Source: Pseudomonas fluorescens (GTDB lineage: Bacteria > Pseudomonadota > Gammaproteobacteria > Pseudomonadales > Pseudomonadaceae). From it: a stretch of 64,000 nt of DNA. The translations under genes were made by a program, and so were the position numbers. Where the stretch lies: the NCBI RefSeq assembly GCF_000967965.1, contig NZ_LACC01000017.1:1-64000 (forward strand), written 5' to 3'. A model generated the notes under the pieces. It was not told the origin of the DNA, ran no database searches, and saw only the letters and a program-made list of their open reading frames with translations. Below are positions 1 through 9,239 of this stretch, one piece after another; the stretch's first letter is position 1; each line of letters opens with the position of its first letter.

Positions 1-13
1 TTAACTGACTGGC

Positions 14-37
14 ATTACCCTGCGGGGTGCTTTTTTT
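14..37 (+). terminator. Rho-independent terminator of an upstream gene outside the window
   Basis: A short stem (ACCC/GGGT with an outer GC pair and a small bulge, loop TGCG) is followed by seven T residues. It reads on the plus strand and would end a gene lying left of the window. No coding sequence of that gene can be identified here. Confidence 0.55.
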
Positions 38-70
38 GTGCCCGCGATTTATGTACCACCGCAATCCCAA

Positions 71-170
71 TGTAGGAGCGAGCCTGCTCGCGATGGTCGT
101 CAACGATTACGCGCGCATTCAGGATTAACGCGGCGTTTTTGAGTTCTTCGCGAGCAGGCTCGCTCCTACA
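71..170. repeat. REP-type palindromic pair, family A
   Basis: Two arms of about 23 bases in inverted orientation (TGTAGGAGCGAGCCTGCTCG... and its complement ending in GCTCGCTCCTACA) enclose about 55 bases of unrelated sequence. The same arm pair recurs at 24615, 35179 and, with variants, at 36818 and 55273. This is the typical paired REP arrangement of fluorescent pseudomonads and lies between two terminators. Confidence 0.9.
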
Positions 171-207
171 GGGGGTTGCGGTGTTTTTAAGGGCAAATTC
201 CAGGCAT

Positions 208-233
208 AAAAAAAGCACCCCGAAGGGTGCTTT
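208..233 (-). terminator. Rho-independent terminator of suhB
   Basis: The stem AAAGCACCC (212-220) pairs with GGGTGCTTT (225-233) around the loop CGAA. On the minus strand it is followed by a run of seven U residues. It lies 16 bases past the suhB stop codon. Confidence 0.85.
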
Positions 234-249
234 CTCTGTCGCTGGAAGC

Positions 250-1068
250 TTAGCGCTTCAGCGAGGCCGGCAGGTGCGGCTGGATCGCCGTCAAAACTGC
301 CTTGAAGCATTTGGTGTTGCCGGCAACGACGTGGCCTTTTTCAAGGAAGTCGTGACCGCCGGTGAAGTCGCTCACCAAGCCGCCAGCTTCCTGGATCAGC
401 AGGGCGCCTGCAGCCATGTCCCACTCGGACAGGCCCGATTCCCAGAACGCGTCGAAACGGCCGGCGGCCACGTAGGCCAGGTCCAGGCTCGCCGAACCTG
501 CGCGGCGGATGCCGGCGGTCTGGCCAACCAGGGCGCGGAACATGCCCAGGTAGTTGTCGAGGTTGTCCATCTGGTCGTCACGGAACGGGAAGCCGGTACC
601 CAGCAGGGCGCCGTCCAGGCTGGTGCGACCGCTGACGCGCAGGCGACGACCGTTCAGTTGAGCGCCGCGACCACGGCTGGCGGTGAATTCTTCCTGGCGA
701 ACCGGGTCCAGAACAACAGCGTGTTCCAGGCGACCGCGGTATTTGCAGGCGATGCTGACAGCGAAGTGAGGAATGCCGCGCAGGAAGTTGGTGGTGCCGT
801 CCAGTGGGTCGATGATCCACAGGTACTCTTCGCCTTCGATGCCGGTGCCGGCGTGCATGCCGGTCTCTTCACCCATGATCGAGTGATTCGGATAGGCTTT
901 GCGCAGGGCGTCGATGATTTTTTGTTCGGCGGCACGATCCACCTCGGATACGTAATCCTTGGCGTCTTTTTCGTCGACCTTGATGGTATCCAGGCGCTCG
1001 ATGGAGCGGAAGATCAATTCACTGGCGCTGCGGGCGGCGCGCAGCGCGATATTCAGCATGGGCTGCAT
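250..1068 (-). CDS. suhB: Inositol-1-monophosphatase SuhB
   Basis: This 272-residue protein has the inositol monophosphatase fold. It hydrolyses inositol 1-phosphate with magnesium, and in enterobacteria it also joins the rRNA antitermination complex. Visible motifs are GEETG (67-70, metal-binding glutamates), the signature IDPLDGTTNF (86-95, metal-binding D87 and D90) and a C-terminal WDMAAG. The start MQPMLNIALR and the length match the family. It is transcribed alone and divergently from trmJ, with its own terminator at 208-233. A minus-strand TAGAAT at 1105-1110 could be its -10 element. Confidence 0.95.
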   Translation of the reverse strand: MQPMLNIALRAARSASELIFRSIERLDTIKVDEKDAKDYVSEVDRAAEQKIIDALRKAYPNHSIMGEETGMHAGTGIEGEEYLWIIDPLDGTTNFLRGIPHFAVSIACKYRGRLEHAVVLDPVRQEEFTASRGRGAQLNGRRLRVSGRTSLDGALLGTGFPFRDDQMDNLDNYLGMFRALVGQTAGIRRAGSASLDLAYVAAGRFDAFWESGLSEWDMAAGALLIQEAGGLVSDFTGGHDFLEKGHVVAGNTKCFKAVLTAIQPHLPASLKR

Positions 1069-1162
1069 GGATGTGTCACCTAAGGTTGTTAAAGAAAGCC
1101 GAGCATTCTATCAGAAAGTTTCTACAGGAGAAGGACGACGTTCGCTTTCATGGCTGAACGGT

Positions 1163-1320
1163 GTGTCCCGCCTCGGAAATACGTTCAAATTTGGCGAGTG
1201 GTCAATGTTGGCAGGCAAGGCGCCGCGCCGACTCATAGCTTGCTATGGGGAGAAGTGGCAACGCAGCATGCCGACATTGAACGCCGCCAAATTTGAACAG
1301 CTATTTTTGAGGCGGGACAC
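1163..1320. repeat. 158-bp imperfect palindrome (MITE-like or structured element)
   Basis: The left arm 1163-1196 and right arm 1285-1320 are near-perfect reverse complements: GTGTCCCGCCTC at both outer ends and GTTCAAATTTGGCG at both inner ends, joined by a short variable A/T-rich part. Pairing continues inward (TCAATGTTGGCA against TGCCGACATTGA) to a central hairpin CATAGC-TT-GCTATG. It fills most of the suhB-trmJ gap. No ORF or ordinary terminator explains it. Confidence 0.8.
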
Positions 1321-1373
1321 CCTGATGAGCTGTAAGATTCCGCTCCCGATTATTGTGTTCGAGAGCGCCTCCC

Positions 1374-2144
1374 TTGCTGCAAAACATTCGTGTCGTCCTG
1401 GTCAATACCAGCCATCCGGGCAATATCGGCGGGGCTGCGCGTGCAATGAAGAACATGGGGCTGTCGCGGCTGGTGCTGGTCGAGCCTCGTGTGTTCCCGC
1501 ATCACGAAGCCGATGCCCGTGCCTCCGGTGCCGGGGACATCCTTGAAAACGCGCAAGTCGTCGCCACCTTGGAAGATGCCCTGGTCGGCTGCAACCTGGT
1601 GCTTGGTACCAGTGCCCGCGACCGGCGCATTCCCTGGCCGTTGCTCGATCCCCGCGAATGCGGAATGAAGGTGGTCGAGGAAGCCGGGCAGGGTGCGGAA
1701 ATCGCTCTGGTGTTCGGTCGTGAAGATTCCGGCCTGACCAATGAAGAGCTGCAGCGATGTCATTATCACGTGCACATTCCATCAGACCCTGAGTTCAGTT
1801 CGCTGAACCTTGGGGCGGCGGTGCAGGTGTTGGGTTATGAAGTGCGCATGTCCTGGCTGGCGGCCCAAGGTCAGCCGAGCAAGGTCGAGAAGGAAGAGGT
1901 GGCTTCGGTCAAAAGCGCTGAGCTTGCGACCATGGACGAGCTGGAACGATTCTATGAGCACCTGGAGCAGACCCTGGTGGCCATCGAATTCCTCGATCCG
2001 GAAAAGCCACGGCACTTGATGGCGCGCCTGCGCCGGTTGTACGGACGCAGCTCGGTCAGCCGGGCGGAAATGAATATTTTGCGTGGCATCCTCACGGAAA
2101 CCCAGAAAGCGGCCCGTGGTGAGCTCCTAAAGCGGAAGGATTAA
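1374..2144 (+). CDS. trmJ: tRNA (cytidine/uridine-2'-O-)-methyltransferase TrmJ
   Basis: This SPOUT-class enzyme 2'-O-methylates position 32 of tRNA anticodon loops using S-adenosylmethionine. The N-terminus [21 protein letters not shown] is the family signature, with VFGREDSGL and the [12 protein letters not shown] knot region further on. Its 256 residues from the TTG at 1374 agree with homologues. An in-frame TTG at 1353 would add seven non-conserved residues, so 1374 is preferred, although its ribosome site is weak. The stop overlaps the cysE start (TAATG), so the two are translationally coupled. Confidence 0.92.
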   Translation: MLQNIRVVLVNTSHPGNIGGAARAMKNMGLSRLVLVEPRVFPHHEADARASGAGDILENAQVVATLEDALVGCNLVLGTSARDRRIPWPLLDPRECGMKVVEEAGQGAEIALVFGREDSGLTNEELQRCHYHVHIPSDPEFSSLNLGAAVQVLGYEVRMSWLAAQGQPSKVEKEEVASVKSAELATMDELERFYEHLEQTLVAIEFLDPEKPRHLMARLRRLYGRSSVSRAEMNILRGILTETQKAARGELLKRKD

Positions 2145-2923
2145 TGATGTTCGAGCGTTTGCGTGAAGATATCCAGAGCGTATTCCACCGAGACCCGGCG
2201 GCGCGTAACGCTTTTGAGGTCCTGACCTGCTACCCCGGCATGCATGCCATCTGGATTCACCGTTTGTCGGCGATGCTGTGGCGCGCTGACCTGAAGTGGC
2301 TGGCGCGGCTGGTATCGAACTTCGGTCGCTGGTTGACCGGGATCGAGATCCATCCGGGTGCCAAGGTTGGTCGACGCTTCTTTATTGACCATGGCATGGG
2401 CATTGTTATCGGTGAAACCGCCGAGATCGGTGATGACGTCACTATTTATCAGGGCGTGACACTGGGCGGCACCAGCTGGAATAAGGGCAAACGTCACCCG
2501 ACCTTGGGTAATGGCGTGGTGGTCGGGGCGGGCGCGAAGGTGCTCGGCCCGTTCACTGTTGGTGCCGGGGCCAAGGTGGGTTCCAATGCTGTCGTGACCA
2601 AGGAAGTGCCGCCGGGTGCCACTGTGGTGGGGATTCCGGGGCGGATTATCGTCAAGCCCGACGAAGAGCAGGACGCCAAGCGCAAGGCCATGGCCGAGAA
2701 GATCGGCTTCGATGCCTACGGCCTCAGTGAAGACATGCCCGACCCGGTGGCGCGCGCCATTGGTCAGCTGCTTGATCACTTGCAGGCGGTCGATGGTCGC
2801 CTGGAGGGGATGTGCGGGGCATTGAAGGATTTGGGCAGCAATTACTGTGCGAAAGATCTGCCTGAGCTGCGTGAAGAAGATTTCGCCTGCGTAAAAGACA
2901 AAGACGAAAGCAAGGCCGGTTGA
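2144..2923 (+). CDS. cysE: Serine O-acetyltransferase CysE
   Basis: CysE transfers acetyl from acetyl-CoA to L-serine, the committed step of cysteine synthesis. The 259-residue protein has an N-terminal helical domain and, from about residue 65, a left-handed beta-helix of hexapeptide repeats ([20 protein letters not shown], then [15 protein letters not shown]) with the catalytic His-Asp region DHGMG. It overlaps trmJ by one base and precedes the isc cluster, placing cysteine supply beside the desulfurase that consumes cysteine. A second ATG three bases downstream is also possible. Confidence 0.95.
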   Translation: MMFERLREDIQSVFHRDPAARNAFEVLTCYPGMHAIWIHRLSAMLWRADLKWLARLVSNFGRWLTGIEIHPGAKVGRRFFIDHGMGIVIGETAEIGDDVTIYQGVTLGGTSWNKGKRHPTLGNGVVVGAGAKVLGPFTVGAGAKVGSNAVVTKEVPPGATVVGIPGRIIVKPDEEQDAKRKAMAEKIGFDAYGLSEDMPDPVARAIGQLLDHLQAVDGRLEGMCGALKDLGSNYCAKDLPELREEDFACVKDKDESKAG

Positions 2924-3046
2924 TGTCTCCTGCGCAGGTCGTAATCAGGTAATGGCAGAGCGCTGACCGGTGTGCCATTAGGCCGCAGACCCTGCTATGA
3001 TGCGCCCGCTCTTTTGCGGGTAAACCTGACTAAAGTACTAGGTCTA

Positions 3047-3079
3047 ATAGTTGACTTAAATACTCGGGAATTGCATACT
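3047..3079 (+). promoter_or_regulatory. iscR promoter overlapped by a type 1 IscR binding site
   Basis: The -35 TTGACT (3051-3056) and -10 CATACT (3074-3079) are 17 bases apart. The 25-base segment 3047-3071 (ATAGTTGACT...ACTCGGGAAT) closely resembles the type 1 IscR motif of the E. coli iscR promoter. This implies that [2Fe-2S]-IscR represses its own operon; that regulation is inferred from the motif. Confidence 0.8.
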
Positions 3080-3110
3080 CGCCTCATTCCGAACTCCGTG
3101 GTAATTGTCC

Positions 3111-3602
3111 ATGCGACTGACTACAAAAGGCCGATACGCCGTGACCGCCATGCTTGACCTGGCGTTGCACGCGCAGCACGGGCCCGTGTCCCTGGCCGAT
3201 ATCTCCGAGCGCCAAGGCATCTCCCTGTCCTACCTCGAACAGCTTTTCGCCAAGCTGCGCCGCAGCAACCTGGTGTCCAGCGTGCGCGGTCCGGGCGGTG
3301 GCTACCAATTGTCCCGCGACATGCAGGGCATCCAGGTCGCCCAGGTGATCGATGCGGTGAACGAATCGGTCGATGCAACCAAATGCCAGGGCCAGGGTGA
3401 CTGCCACTCCGGTGACACTTGCCTGACTCACCACTTGTGGTGCGACCTGAGCCTGCAAATCCACGAATTTCTGAGCGGTATCAGCTTGGCTGACCTTGTG
3501 ACTCGCCGTGAGGTGCAAGAAGTAGCCCAGCGCCAGGATCAACGCCGTTGCAACAGCAAGGCGCCACGCCTGGACAAGATTGAAGCGTCCGCCGTCGAAT
3601 GA
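3111..3602 (+). CDS. iscR: Fe-S cluster regulator IscR (Rrf2 family)
   Basis: IscR is a winged-helix repressor that senses cellular Fe-S status through its own [2Fe-2S] cluster. The start ATG gives [20 protein letters not shown], the Rrf2 N-terminus; an upstream in-frame TTG at 3105 adds only two residues. The cluster ligands C92, C98, C104 and H107 are all present at the E. coli positions. The protein is 163 residues. It heads the isc operon behind a promoter carrying an IscR-type site. Confidence 0.97.
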   Translation: MRLTTKGRYAVTAMLDLALHAQHGPVSLADISERQGISLSYLEQLFAKLRRSNLVSSVRGPGGGYQLSRDMQGIQVAQVIDAVNESVDATKCQGQGDCHSGDTCLTHHLWCDLSLQIHEFLSGISLADLVTRREVQEVAQRQDQRRCNSKAPRLDKIEASAVE

Positions 3603-3652
3603 CTGCCAGAGAGCTAGCGGCACGCCAGCCAGCCTGATTTAGGAGATAGTCC

Positions 3653-4867
3653 ATGAAATTGCCGATTTACCTTGATTACTCTGCGACTACCCCGGTTGAT
3701 CCGCGTGTCGCGCAAAAGATGAGTGAATGCCTGCTGGTCGACGGAAACTTCGGTAACCCGGCGTCCCGTTCCCACGTGTTTGGCTGGAAAGCCGAAGAGT
3801 CCGTCGAAAACGCTCGTCGTCAGGTGGCCGACCTGGTCAACGCCGACCCGCGTGAAATCGTCTGGACCTCCGGTGCCACCGAATCCGACAACCTGGCAAT
3901 CAAGGGTGCGGCGCATTTCTATGCCACCAAAGGCAAGCACCTGATCACCACCAAGATTGAGCACAAGGCTGTCCTGGACACCATGCGCCAACTGGAGCGT
4001 GAAGGTTTCGAAGTGACCTACATCGAGCCTCGTACCGATGGCCTGGTGACCCCAGAGATGATCGAAGCCGAACTGCGCGACGACACCATCCTGGTTTCGG
4101 TCATGCACGTGAACAACGAAATCGGCACCATCAACGACATCGCAGCGATCGGCGAACTGCTCCGCTCCAAGGGCATCCTGTTCCACGTCGACGCCGCTCA
4201 GTCCACTGGCAAGGTCGAGATCGATCTTTCCAAGCTGAAAGTCGACATGATGTCGTTCTCCGCCCACAAGACCTACGGTCCTAAAGGCATCGGCGCCCTG
4301 TACGTAAGCCGCAAGCCGCGCGTACGTATCGAGGCGACCATGCACGGTGGTGGCCACGAACGCGGCATGCGTTCCGGCACCCTGGCGACCCACCAGATCG
4401 TCGGCATGGGTGAAGCCTTCCGCGTAGCCAAGGAAGACATGGCTGCCGAGAACGCACGCATCAAGGCGTTGAGCGACCGTTTCTACAAGCAGGTCGAGCA
4501 TCTGGAAGAGCTGTACGTCAACGGCAGCATGGCCGCCCGCGTTCCGCACAACCTGAACCTGAGCTTCAACTACGTTGAAGGCGAGTCGCTGATCATGGCG
4601 CTCAAGGATCTGGCGGTTTCGTCCGGTTCGGCCTGCACCTCGGCGTCCCTTGAGCCTTCGTACGTACTGCGCGCCCTGGGCCGCAACGACGAACTGGCAC
4701 ACAGTTCGATCCGCTTCACCTTCGGCCGTTTCACTACCGAAGAAGAAATCGACTACGCCGCGCAGAAAGTCTGCGAGGCCGTTACCAAGCTGCGCGCTCT
4801 GTCGCCGCTGTGGGACATGTACAAAGACGGTGTCGACATTTCGAAAATCGAGTGGGCGGCACACTGA
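3653..4867 (+). CDS. iscS: Cysteine desulfurase IscS
   Basis: This PLP enzyme converts cysteine to alanine and passes the persulfide sulfur to IscU and other acceptors. The 404-residue sequence has PLP lysine K206 ([12 protein letters not shown]) and active-site cysteine C328 ([14 protein letters not shown]), both at the E. coli numbering. The ribosome site is AGGAGA, spaced before ATG 3653. It lies 50 bases after iscR and is followed by iscU. Confidence 0.98.
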   Translation: MKLPIYLDYSATTPVDPRVAQKMSECLLVDGNFGNPASRSHVFGWKAEESVENARRQVADLVNADPREIVWTSGATESDNLAIKGAAHFYATKGKHLITTKIEHKAVLDTMRQLEREGFEVTYIEPRTDGLVTPEMIEAELRDDTILVSVMHVNNEIGTINDIAAIGELLRSKGILFHVDAAQSTGKVEIDLSKLKVDMMSFSAHKTYGPKGIGALYVSRKPRVRIEATMHGGGHERGMRSGTLATHQIVGMGEAFRVAKEDMAAENARIKALSDRFYKQVEHLEELYVNGSMAARVPHNLNLSFNYVEGESLIMALKDLAVSSGSACTSASLEPSYVLRALGRNDELAHSSIRFTFGRFTTEEEIDYAAQKVCEAVTKLRALSPLWDMYKDGVDISKIEWAAH

Positions 4868-4949
4868 TTTCAAGTCGCCGCAATCAGCCCTGTAAACTCA
4901 GGTTTCAGGGCTTCAAGAGCGACTCTCTGATGAGTGAGGATTAAGAATC

Positions 4950-5336
4950 ATGGCTTACAGCGAAAAGGTCATCGACCACTACGAAAACCCGCGCAACGTC
5001 GGCAAGATGGACGCGGAAGACCCTGATGTCGGCACCGGCATGGTCGGCGCTCCGGCGTGCGGCGACGTGATGCGCCTGCAGATCAAGGTCAACGACGCCG
5101 GCATCATCGAAGATGCCAAGTTCAAGACCTACGGCTGCGGTTCGGCTATCGCTTCCAGCTCCCTCGCCACCGAGTGGATGAAGGGCAAGACCCTGGACGA
5201 AGCGGAAACCATCAAGAACACCCAGCTGGCTGAAGAACTGGCCCTGCCGCCAGTGAAAATTCACTGCTCGGTACTCGCTGAAGACGCCATCAAGGCCGCC
5301 GTTCGCGATTACAAGCAGAAGAAAGGCTTGATCTGA
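4950..5336 (+). CDS. iscU: Fe-S cluster scaffold IscU
   Basis: IscU is the scaffold on which [2Fe-2S] and [4Fe-4S] clusters are built before HscA/HscB-assisted transfer. The 128-residue protein has the three cluster cysteines C37 (GAPACGDV), C63 (YGCGSA) and C106 (IHCSVLA). The HscA-recognition stretch LPPVK lies just before C106. It sits between iscS and iscA in the operon. Confidence 0.98.
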   Translation: MAYSEKVIDHYENPRNVGKMDAEDPDVGTGMVGAPACGDVMRLQIKVNDAGIIEDAKFKTYGCGSAIASSSLATEWMKGKTLDEAETIKNTQLAEELALPPVKIHCSVLAEDAIKAAVRDYKQKKGLI

Positions 5337-5370
5337 TTTTCGAGTTTTGGCGACGAGTAAGGAGTCACCG

Positions 5371-5694
5371 ATGGCTATCAGCATGACAGAAGCGGCTGCT
5401 CGACACGTGCGGCGCTCCCTCGACGGGCGCGGCAAAGGTGAAGGGATTCGTCTGGGTGTTCGCACCACGGGCTGTTCCGGCCTTGCCTACGTGCTGGAGT
5501 TTGTCGACGAGGTGGTTGCAGAGGACCAGGTGTTCGAAAGTCACGGCGAAAAAGTGATCATCGACCCGAAGAGCCTGGCCTACCTGGACGGCACCGAGCT
5601 CGATTTCGTCAAGGAAGGGTTGAACGAGGGCTTCAAGTTCAACAACCCCAACGTACGCGGTGAATGTGGCTGCGGCGAAAGCTTCAACATCTGA
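5371..5694 (+). CDS. iscA: A-type Fe-S carrier IscA
   Basis: IscA is an A-type carrier that delivers Fe-S clusters or iron to apo-proteins. From ATG 5371, preceded by AAGGAGT, the protein is 107 residues with conserved C35 (TTGCSGLAY) and the C-terminal pair C99/C101 (GECGCGESF). A longer reading from a TTG at 5347 has no family support. It lies eight bases before hscB. Confidence 0.97.
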   Translation: MAISMTEAAARHVRRSLDGRGKGEGIRLGVRTTGCSGLAYVLEFVDEVVAEDQVFESHGEKVIIDPKSLAYLDGTELDFVKEGLNEGFKFNNPNVRGECGCGESFNI

Positions 5695-5702
5695 GGCTTG
5701 TC

Positions 5703-6224
5703 GTGGGTACTCCTTGTCATTTCGCTTTATTTGAGCTGCAACCGAGTTTCGATCTGGACCTCGATCAGCTGGCTACGCGCTACCGTGAGTTGGCGCGCAG
5801 TGTTCATCCGGACCGCTTTGCCGACGCTTCCGAGCGCGAGCAGCGGTTGGCGCTGGAGCAATCCGCGAGCCTCAACGAGGCCTACCAGACGCTCAAGAGT
5901 CCACCCAAGCGCGCGCGTTACCTGCTCGCCTTGAATGGTGGCGAGCTGCCGCTGGAGGTCACGGTGCATGATCCGGAGTTTCTGCTGCAGCAGATGGAGT
6001 TGCGTGAAGAGCTCGAAGACCTGCAGGACAGTGCCGACCTCAATGGCGTTGCCGTCTTCAAGCGTCGCCTGAAGGCTGCCCAGGATGAACTGAACCAAAG
6101 CTTCGCAGCTTGCTGGAACGATGCCGCGCACCGTGAACAGGCCGAACGCCTGATGCGGCGCATGCAGTTCCTCGACAAGCTCACCTACGAAGTGCGCCAG
6201 TTAGAAGAGCGCCTCGACGATTAA
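5703..6224 (+). CDS. hscB: Fe-S co-chaperone HscB (J-type)
   Basis: HscB brings IscU to HscA and stimulates the HscA ATPase. From GTG 5703 the 173-residue protein begins [13 protein letters not shown], as in homologues. The J-domain tripeptide HPD is at 35-37, and a C-terminal three-helix bundle binds IscU. An upstream in-frame ATG at 5664 lies inside iscA and is not credible. A GAGG follows the iscA stop and precedes the GTG. Confidence 0.95.
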   Translation: MGTPCHFALFELQPSFDLDLDQLATRYRELARSVHPDRFADASEREQRLALEQSASLNEAYQTLKSPPKRARYLLALNGGELPLEVTVHDPEFLLQQMELREELEDLQDSADLNGVAVFKRRLKAAQDELNQSFAACWNDAAHREQAERLMRRMQFLDKLTYEVRQLEERLDD

Positions 6225-6275
6225 CCCAGTGCCGCTCCGGTCGCACGCCTGATATACAGATAAGTCCTGATAACG

Positions 6276-8138
6276 ATGGCCCTACTGCAGATCGCCGAAC
6301 CCGGCCAAAGTCCTCAACCGCACCAGCGTCGTCTGGCTGTGGGGATCGACTTGGGCACTACCAATTCGCTGGTCGCTGCATTGCGCAGTGGTCTTTCCGA
6401 GCCACTTGCCGACGCAGAAGGGCGGGTCATCCTGCCGTCTGCCGTGCGCTACCACGCCGATCGCGTCGAGGTTGGCGAATCCGCCAAGCTGGCTGCCGCC
6501 ACCGATCCGTTGAATACGGTGCTGTCGGTCAAGCGCTTGATGGGTCGTGGTCTGTCCGACGTCAAGCAGCTGGGCGATCAGTTGCCGTACCGCTTTGTCG
6601 ATGGCGAGTCGCACATGCCGTTCATCGACACGATCCAGGGCCCGAAGAGCCCGGTCGAAGTCTCTGCCGACATCCTCAAGGTCCTGCGTCAACGCGCCGA
6701 AGCGACCCTGGGTGGTGAATTGGTCGGTGCGGTCATCACGGTTCCGGCCTATTTCGACGACGCTCAGCGTCAAGCCACCAAGGACGCGGCCAAGCTGGCT
6801 GGTCTGAACGTGCTGCGCTTGCTCAACGAGCCGACCGCGGCAGCCGTGGCTTACGGTCTGGACCAGCACGCCGAAGGCCTGGTCGCGATTTACGACCTGG
6901 GCGGCGGCACCTTCGATATTTCGATTCTGCGCCTGACCGGCGGTGTCTTCGAAGTTTTGGCTACCGGTGGCGATAGCGCCCTGGGTGGCGATGACTTCGA
7001 CCACGCGATCGCCGGCTGGATCATCGAGAACGCTGGCCTGTCCGCCGACCTCGATCCGGGTACGCAACGCAACCTGCTGCAAACCGCCTGTGCAGCCAAG
7101 GAAGCTCTGACTAACGCTGCAGCCGTTGAAGTTGCCCATGGTGACTGGAAGGCCGAGCTGACCCGCGAAGCCTTCAATGCGCTGATCGAGCCGATGGTCG
7201 CTCGCAGCCTGAAAGCCTGTCGCCGCGCCGTGCGTGACTCCGGTATCGAGCTGGAAGACGTGCATGCCGTGGTCATGGTTGGTGGTTCGACTCGCGTGCC
7301 TCGCGTTCGTGACGCCGTCGCCGAAGCCTTCGGTCGTCAGCCGCTGACTGAAATCGACCCGGATCAAGTTGTAGCCATTGGTGCTGCGATCCAGGCCGAT
7401 ACCTTGGCCGGCAACAAGCGCGATGGCGGCGAACTGTTGCTGCTGGACGTGATTCCGTTGTCTTTGGGGCTGGAAACCATGGGCGGCCTGATGGAGAAGG
7501 TGATTCCGCGCAACACCACCATCCCCGTCGCTCGCGCCCAGGACTTCACCACTTACAAAGACGGCCAGTCGGCCATGGCCATTCACGTATTGCAGGGCGA
7601 GCGCGAGCTGATCAGCGACTGCCGCTCCCTGGCGCGCTTCGAGCTGCGCGGCATTCCGGCAATGGTGGCTGGCGCGGCGAAGATTCGCGTGACCTTCCAG
7701 GTCGATGCCGACGGTCTGCTCAGCGTTTCCGCCCGCGAACTGGGTTCGGGCGTTGAAGCCAGCATCCAGGTCAAGCCGTCCTACGGCCTGACCGACGGCG
7801 AAATCGCAAGGATGCTCAAGGATTCGTTCCAGCACGCCAATGACGACAAGGTTGCTCGTGTACTGCGCGAGCAGCAGGTCGACGCCCAGCGCCTGATCGA
7901 AGCGGTGCAGGCCGCTCTGGAGGCGGATGGCGAGCGCTTGCTCGACGCCGATGAGCGCATGGTCATCGACATGCAGGTGCAGGAGCTGACCGAACTGATG
8001 AAAGGTACCGATGGTTACGCCATCGAGCAGCAGACCAAGCGTCTGTCGCAAGTGACCGACGCCTTTGCTGCCCGCCGCCTGGACTCGACGGTGAAAGCCG
8101 CGCTGGCGGGGCGCAACCTGAATGAGATTGAGGAATAA
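6276..8138 (+). CDS. hscA: Fe-S assembly chaperone HscA (Hsp70 family)
   Basis: HscA is a specialised Hsp70 that releases clusters from IscU in an ATP-dependent cycle with HscB. The 620-residue protein has the nucleotide-binding motifs GIDLGTTNS near the N-terminus and [12 protein letters not shown] near residue 205, then the substrate-binding domain and helical lid. Its length matches the E. coli family. It starts 51 bases after hscB and ends two bases before fdx. Confidence 0.98.
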   Translation: MALLQIAEPGQSPQPHQRRLAVGIDLGTTNSLVAALRSGLSEPLADAEGRVILPSAVRYHADRVEVGESAKLAAATDPLNTVLSVKRLMGRGLSDVKQLGDQLPYRFVDGESHMPFIDTIQGPKSPVEVSADILKVLRQRAEATLGGELVGAVITVPAYFDDAQRQATKDAAKLAGLNVLRLLNEPTAAAVAYGLDQHAEGLVAIYDLGGGTFDISILRLTGGVFEVLATGGDSALGGDDFDHAIAGWIIENAGLSADLDPGTQRNLLQTACAAKEALTNAAAVEVAHGDWKAELTREAFNALIEPMVARSLKACRRAVRDSGIELEDVHAVVMVGGSTRVPRVRDAVAEAFGRQPLTEIDPDQVVAIGAAIQADTLAGNKRDGGELLLLDVIPLSLGLETMGGLMEKVIPRNTTIPVARAQDFTTYKDGQSAMAIHVLQGERELISDCRSLARFELRGIPAMVAGAAKIRVTFQVDADGLLSVSARELGSGVEASIQVKPSYGLTDGEIARMLKDSFQHANDDKVARVLREQQVDAQRLIEAVQAALEADGERLLDADERMVIDMQVQELTELMKGTDGYAIEQQTKRLSQVTDAFAARRLDSTVKAALAGRNLNEIEE

Positions 8139-8140
8139 CG

Positions 8141-8482
8141 ATGCCGCAGGTCATTTTTCTGCCACACGAGAAGTTCTGCCCCGAAGGCATGGTTGTAGAG
8201 GCTGAGACCGGTACGTCCATCCTCGAGCTGGCCCATGAGCACCATATCGAGATGGAAAGTGCCTGTGGCGGTGTGTGCGCCTGCACCACCTGCCACTGCA
8301 TCATCCGCGAGGGTTTCGACTCGCTGGAAGAGGCTGACGAGCTGGAAGAGGACTATCTTGACAAGGCTTGGGGGCTGGAAGCTCAATCGCGCCTGGGTTG
8401 TCAGGCCAAGGTCGGTACCGAAGACCTGACCGTCGAAATTCCGAAGTACTCGCTCAACCACGCAGCCGAAGCAGCGCACTGA
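8141..8482 (+). CDS. fdx: ISC-type [2Fe-2S] ferredoxin Fdx
   Basis: Fdx is an adrenodoxin-type ferredoxin that supplies electrons for cluster assembly on IscU. The 113-residue protein has the four ligands C42, C48, C51 and C87 within CGGVCACTTCHC and RLGCQA, at E. coli positions. Additional cysteines at 46 and 53 lie in the same loop. It begins two bases after the hscA stop, so translation is probably coupled. Confidence 0.97.
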   Translation: MPQVIFLPHEKFCPEGMVVEAETGTSILELAHEHHIEMESACGGVCACTTCHCIIREGFDSLEEADELEEDYLDKAWGLEAQSRLGCQAKVGTEDLTVEIPKYSLNHAAEAAH

Positions 8483-8496
8483 TTCAAGGAATTGTC

Positions 8497-8697
8497 ATGA
8501 AACTCAAGTGGACTGATGTGCTGGAGATCGCGATCCAGCTGGCTGAAAGCAAGCCCGACGTGGACCCTATGTCGGTCAACTTCGTCGATCTGCGTAAATG
8601 GGTGATGGAACTGCCCGACTTCGACGACATGCCTGAGCATTGTGGCGAAAAGATCCTGGAGGCCATTCAGGCCCACTGGATCGAAGAACGCGACTGA
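8497..8697 (+). CDS. iscX: Fe-S assembly protein IscX
   Basis: IscX is a small acidic protein that binds IscS and modulates cluster assembly in an iron-dependent way. From ATG 8497, preceded by AAGGA, it has 66 residues with the family core MKLKWTDVLEIAIQL and VNFVDLRKWV, ending IQAHWIEERD. It is the last gene of the isc operon, 14 bases after fdx. A longer reading starting inside fdx was discarded. Confidence 0.95.
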   Translation: MKLKWTDVLEIAIQLAESKPDVDPMSVNFVDLRKWVMELPDFDDMPEHCGEKILEAIQAHWIEERD

Positions 8698-8711
8698 GCC
8701 ACGCCGCAGGT

Positions 8712-8756
8712 TAGGCAATACCCGAGAACCCGCGTATAATTCGCGGGTTTAATTTT
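8712..8756 (+). promoter_or_regulatory. ndk promoter with its -10 box in the loop of a hairpin
   Basis: AACCCGCG (8727-8734) and CGCGGGTT (8742-8749) form a perfect 8-bp stem whose loop is TATAATT, containing an exact -10 hexamer at 8735-8740. TAGGCA (8712-8717) is a possible -35 with a 17-base gap. A T-rich stretch follows the stem, so the same element could terminate isc transcription. Both roles are inferred. Confidence 0.6.
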
Positions 8757-8785
8757 TCGTAAATTACCGTTTCTGGAGTTACACC

Positions 8786-9211
8786 ATGGCTGTTCAACGT
8801 ACTTTCTCCATCATCAAGCCTGACGCCGTTGCTAAAAACGTGATCGGCGAGATCACCACTCGTTTCGAAAAAGCTGGCCTGCGCGTTGTAGCCTCGAAAC
8901 TGAAGCAACTGTCCAAAGCCGAAGCTGAAGGCTTCTACGCTGAGCACAGCGCTCGTGGTTTCTTCGGTGACCTGGTTGCTTTCATGATCTCCGGTCCGGT
9001 TGTCGTTCAGGTTCTGGAAGGCGAAAACGCTATCGCTCTGAACCGTGAGCTGATGGGCGCTACCAACCCTAAAGAAGCTGCTGCCGGCACCATCCGTGCT
9101 GACTTCGCTGACTCCATCGACGCCAACGCTGTACACGGTTCGGACTCCGAAGCCGCTGCCGCTCGCGAAATCTCGTACTTCTTCGCAGCTACTGAAGTAA
9201 CCACTCGCTAA
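8786..9211 (+). CDS. ndk: Nucleoside diphosphate kinase
   Basis: Ndk transfers the gamma-phosphate of ATP to nucleoside diphosphates, balancing NTP and dNTP pools. The 141-residue protein has the N-terminal [11 protein letters not shown] and the active-site histidine H117 in ANAVHGSDS. The ribosome site GGAG precedes ATG 8786. Codon use is strongly biased to highly expressed codons. It probably has its own promoter at 8712-8740. Confidence 0.98.
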   Translation: MAVQRTFSIIKPDAVAKNVIGEITTRFEKAGLRVVASKLKQLSKAEAEGFYAEHSARGFFGDLVAFMISGPVVVQVLEGENAIALNRELMGATNPKEAAAGTIRADFADSIDANAVHGSDSEAAAAREISYFFAATEVTTR

Positions 9212-9239
9212 GCATTGGCTTAAGAGTGAAGGTGAATCC

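Noticed and set aside
6282..8051. 589-codon open frame antisense to hscA
   Set aside because: Shadow frame of a well-conserved chaperone gene; composition is an artefact of third-position GC.
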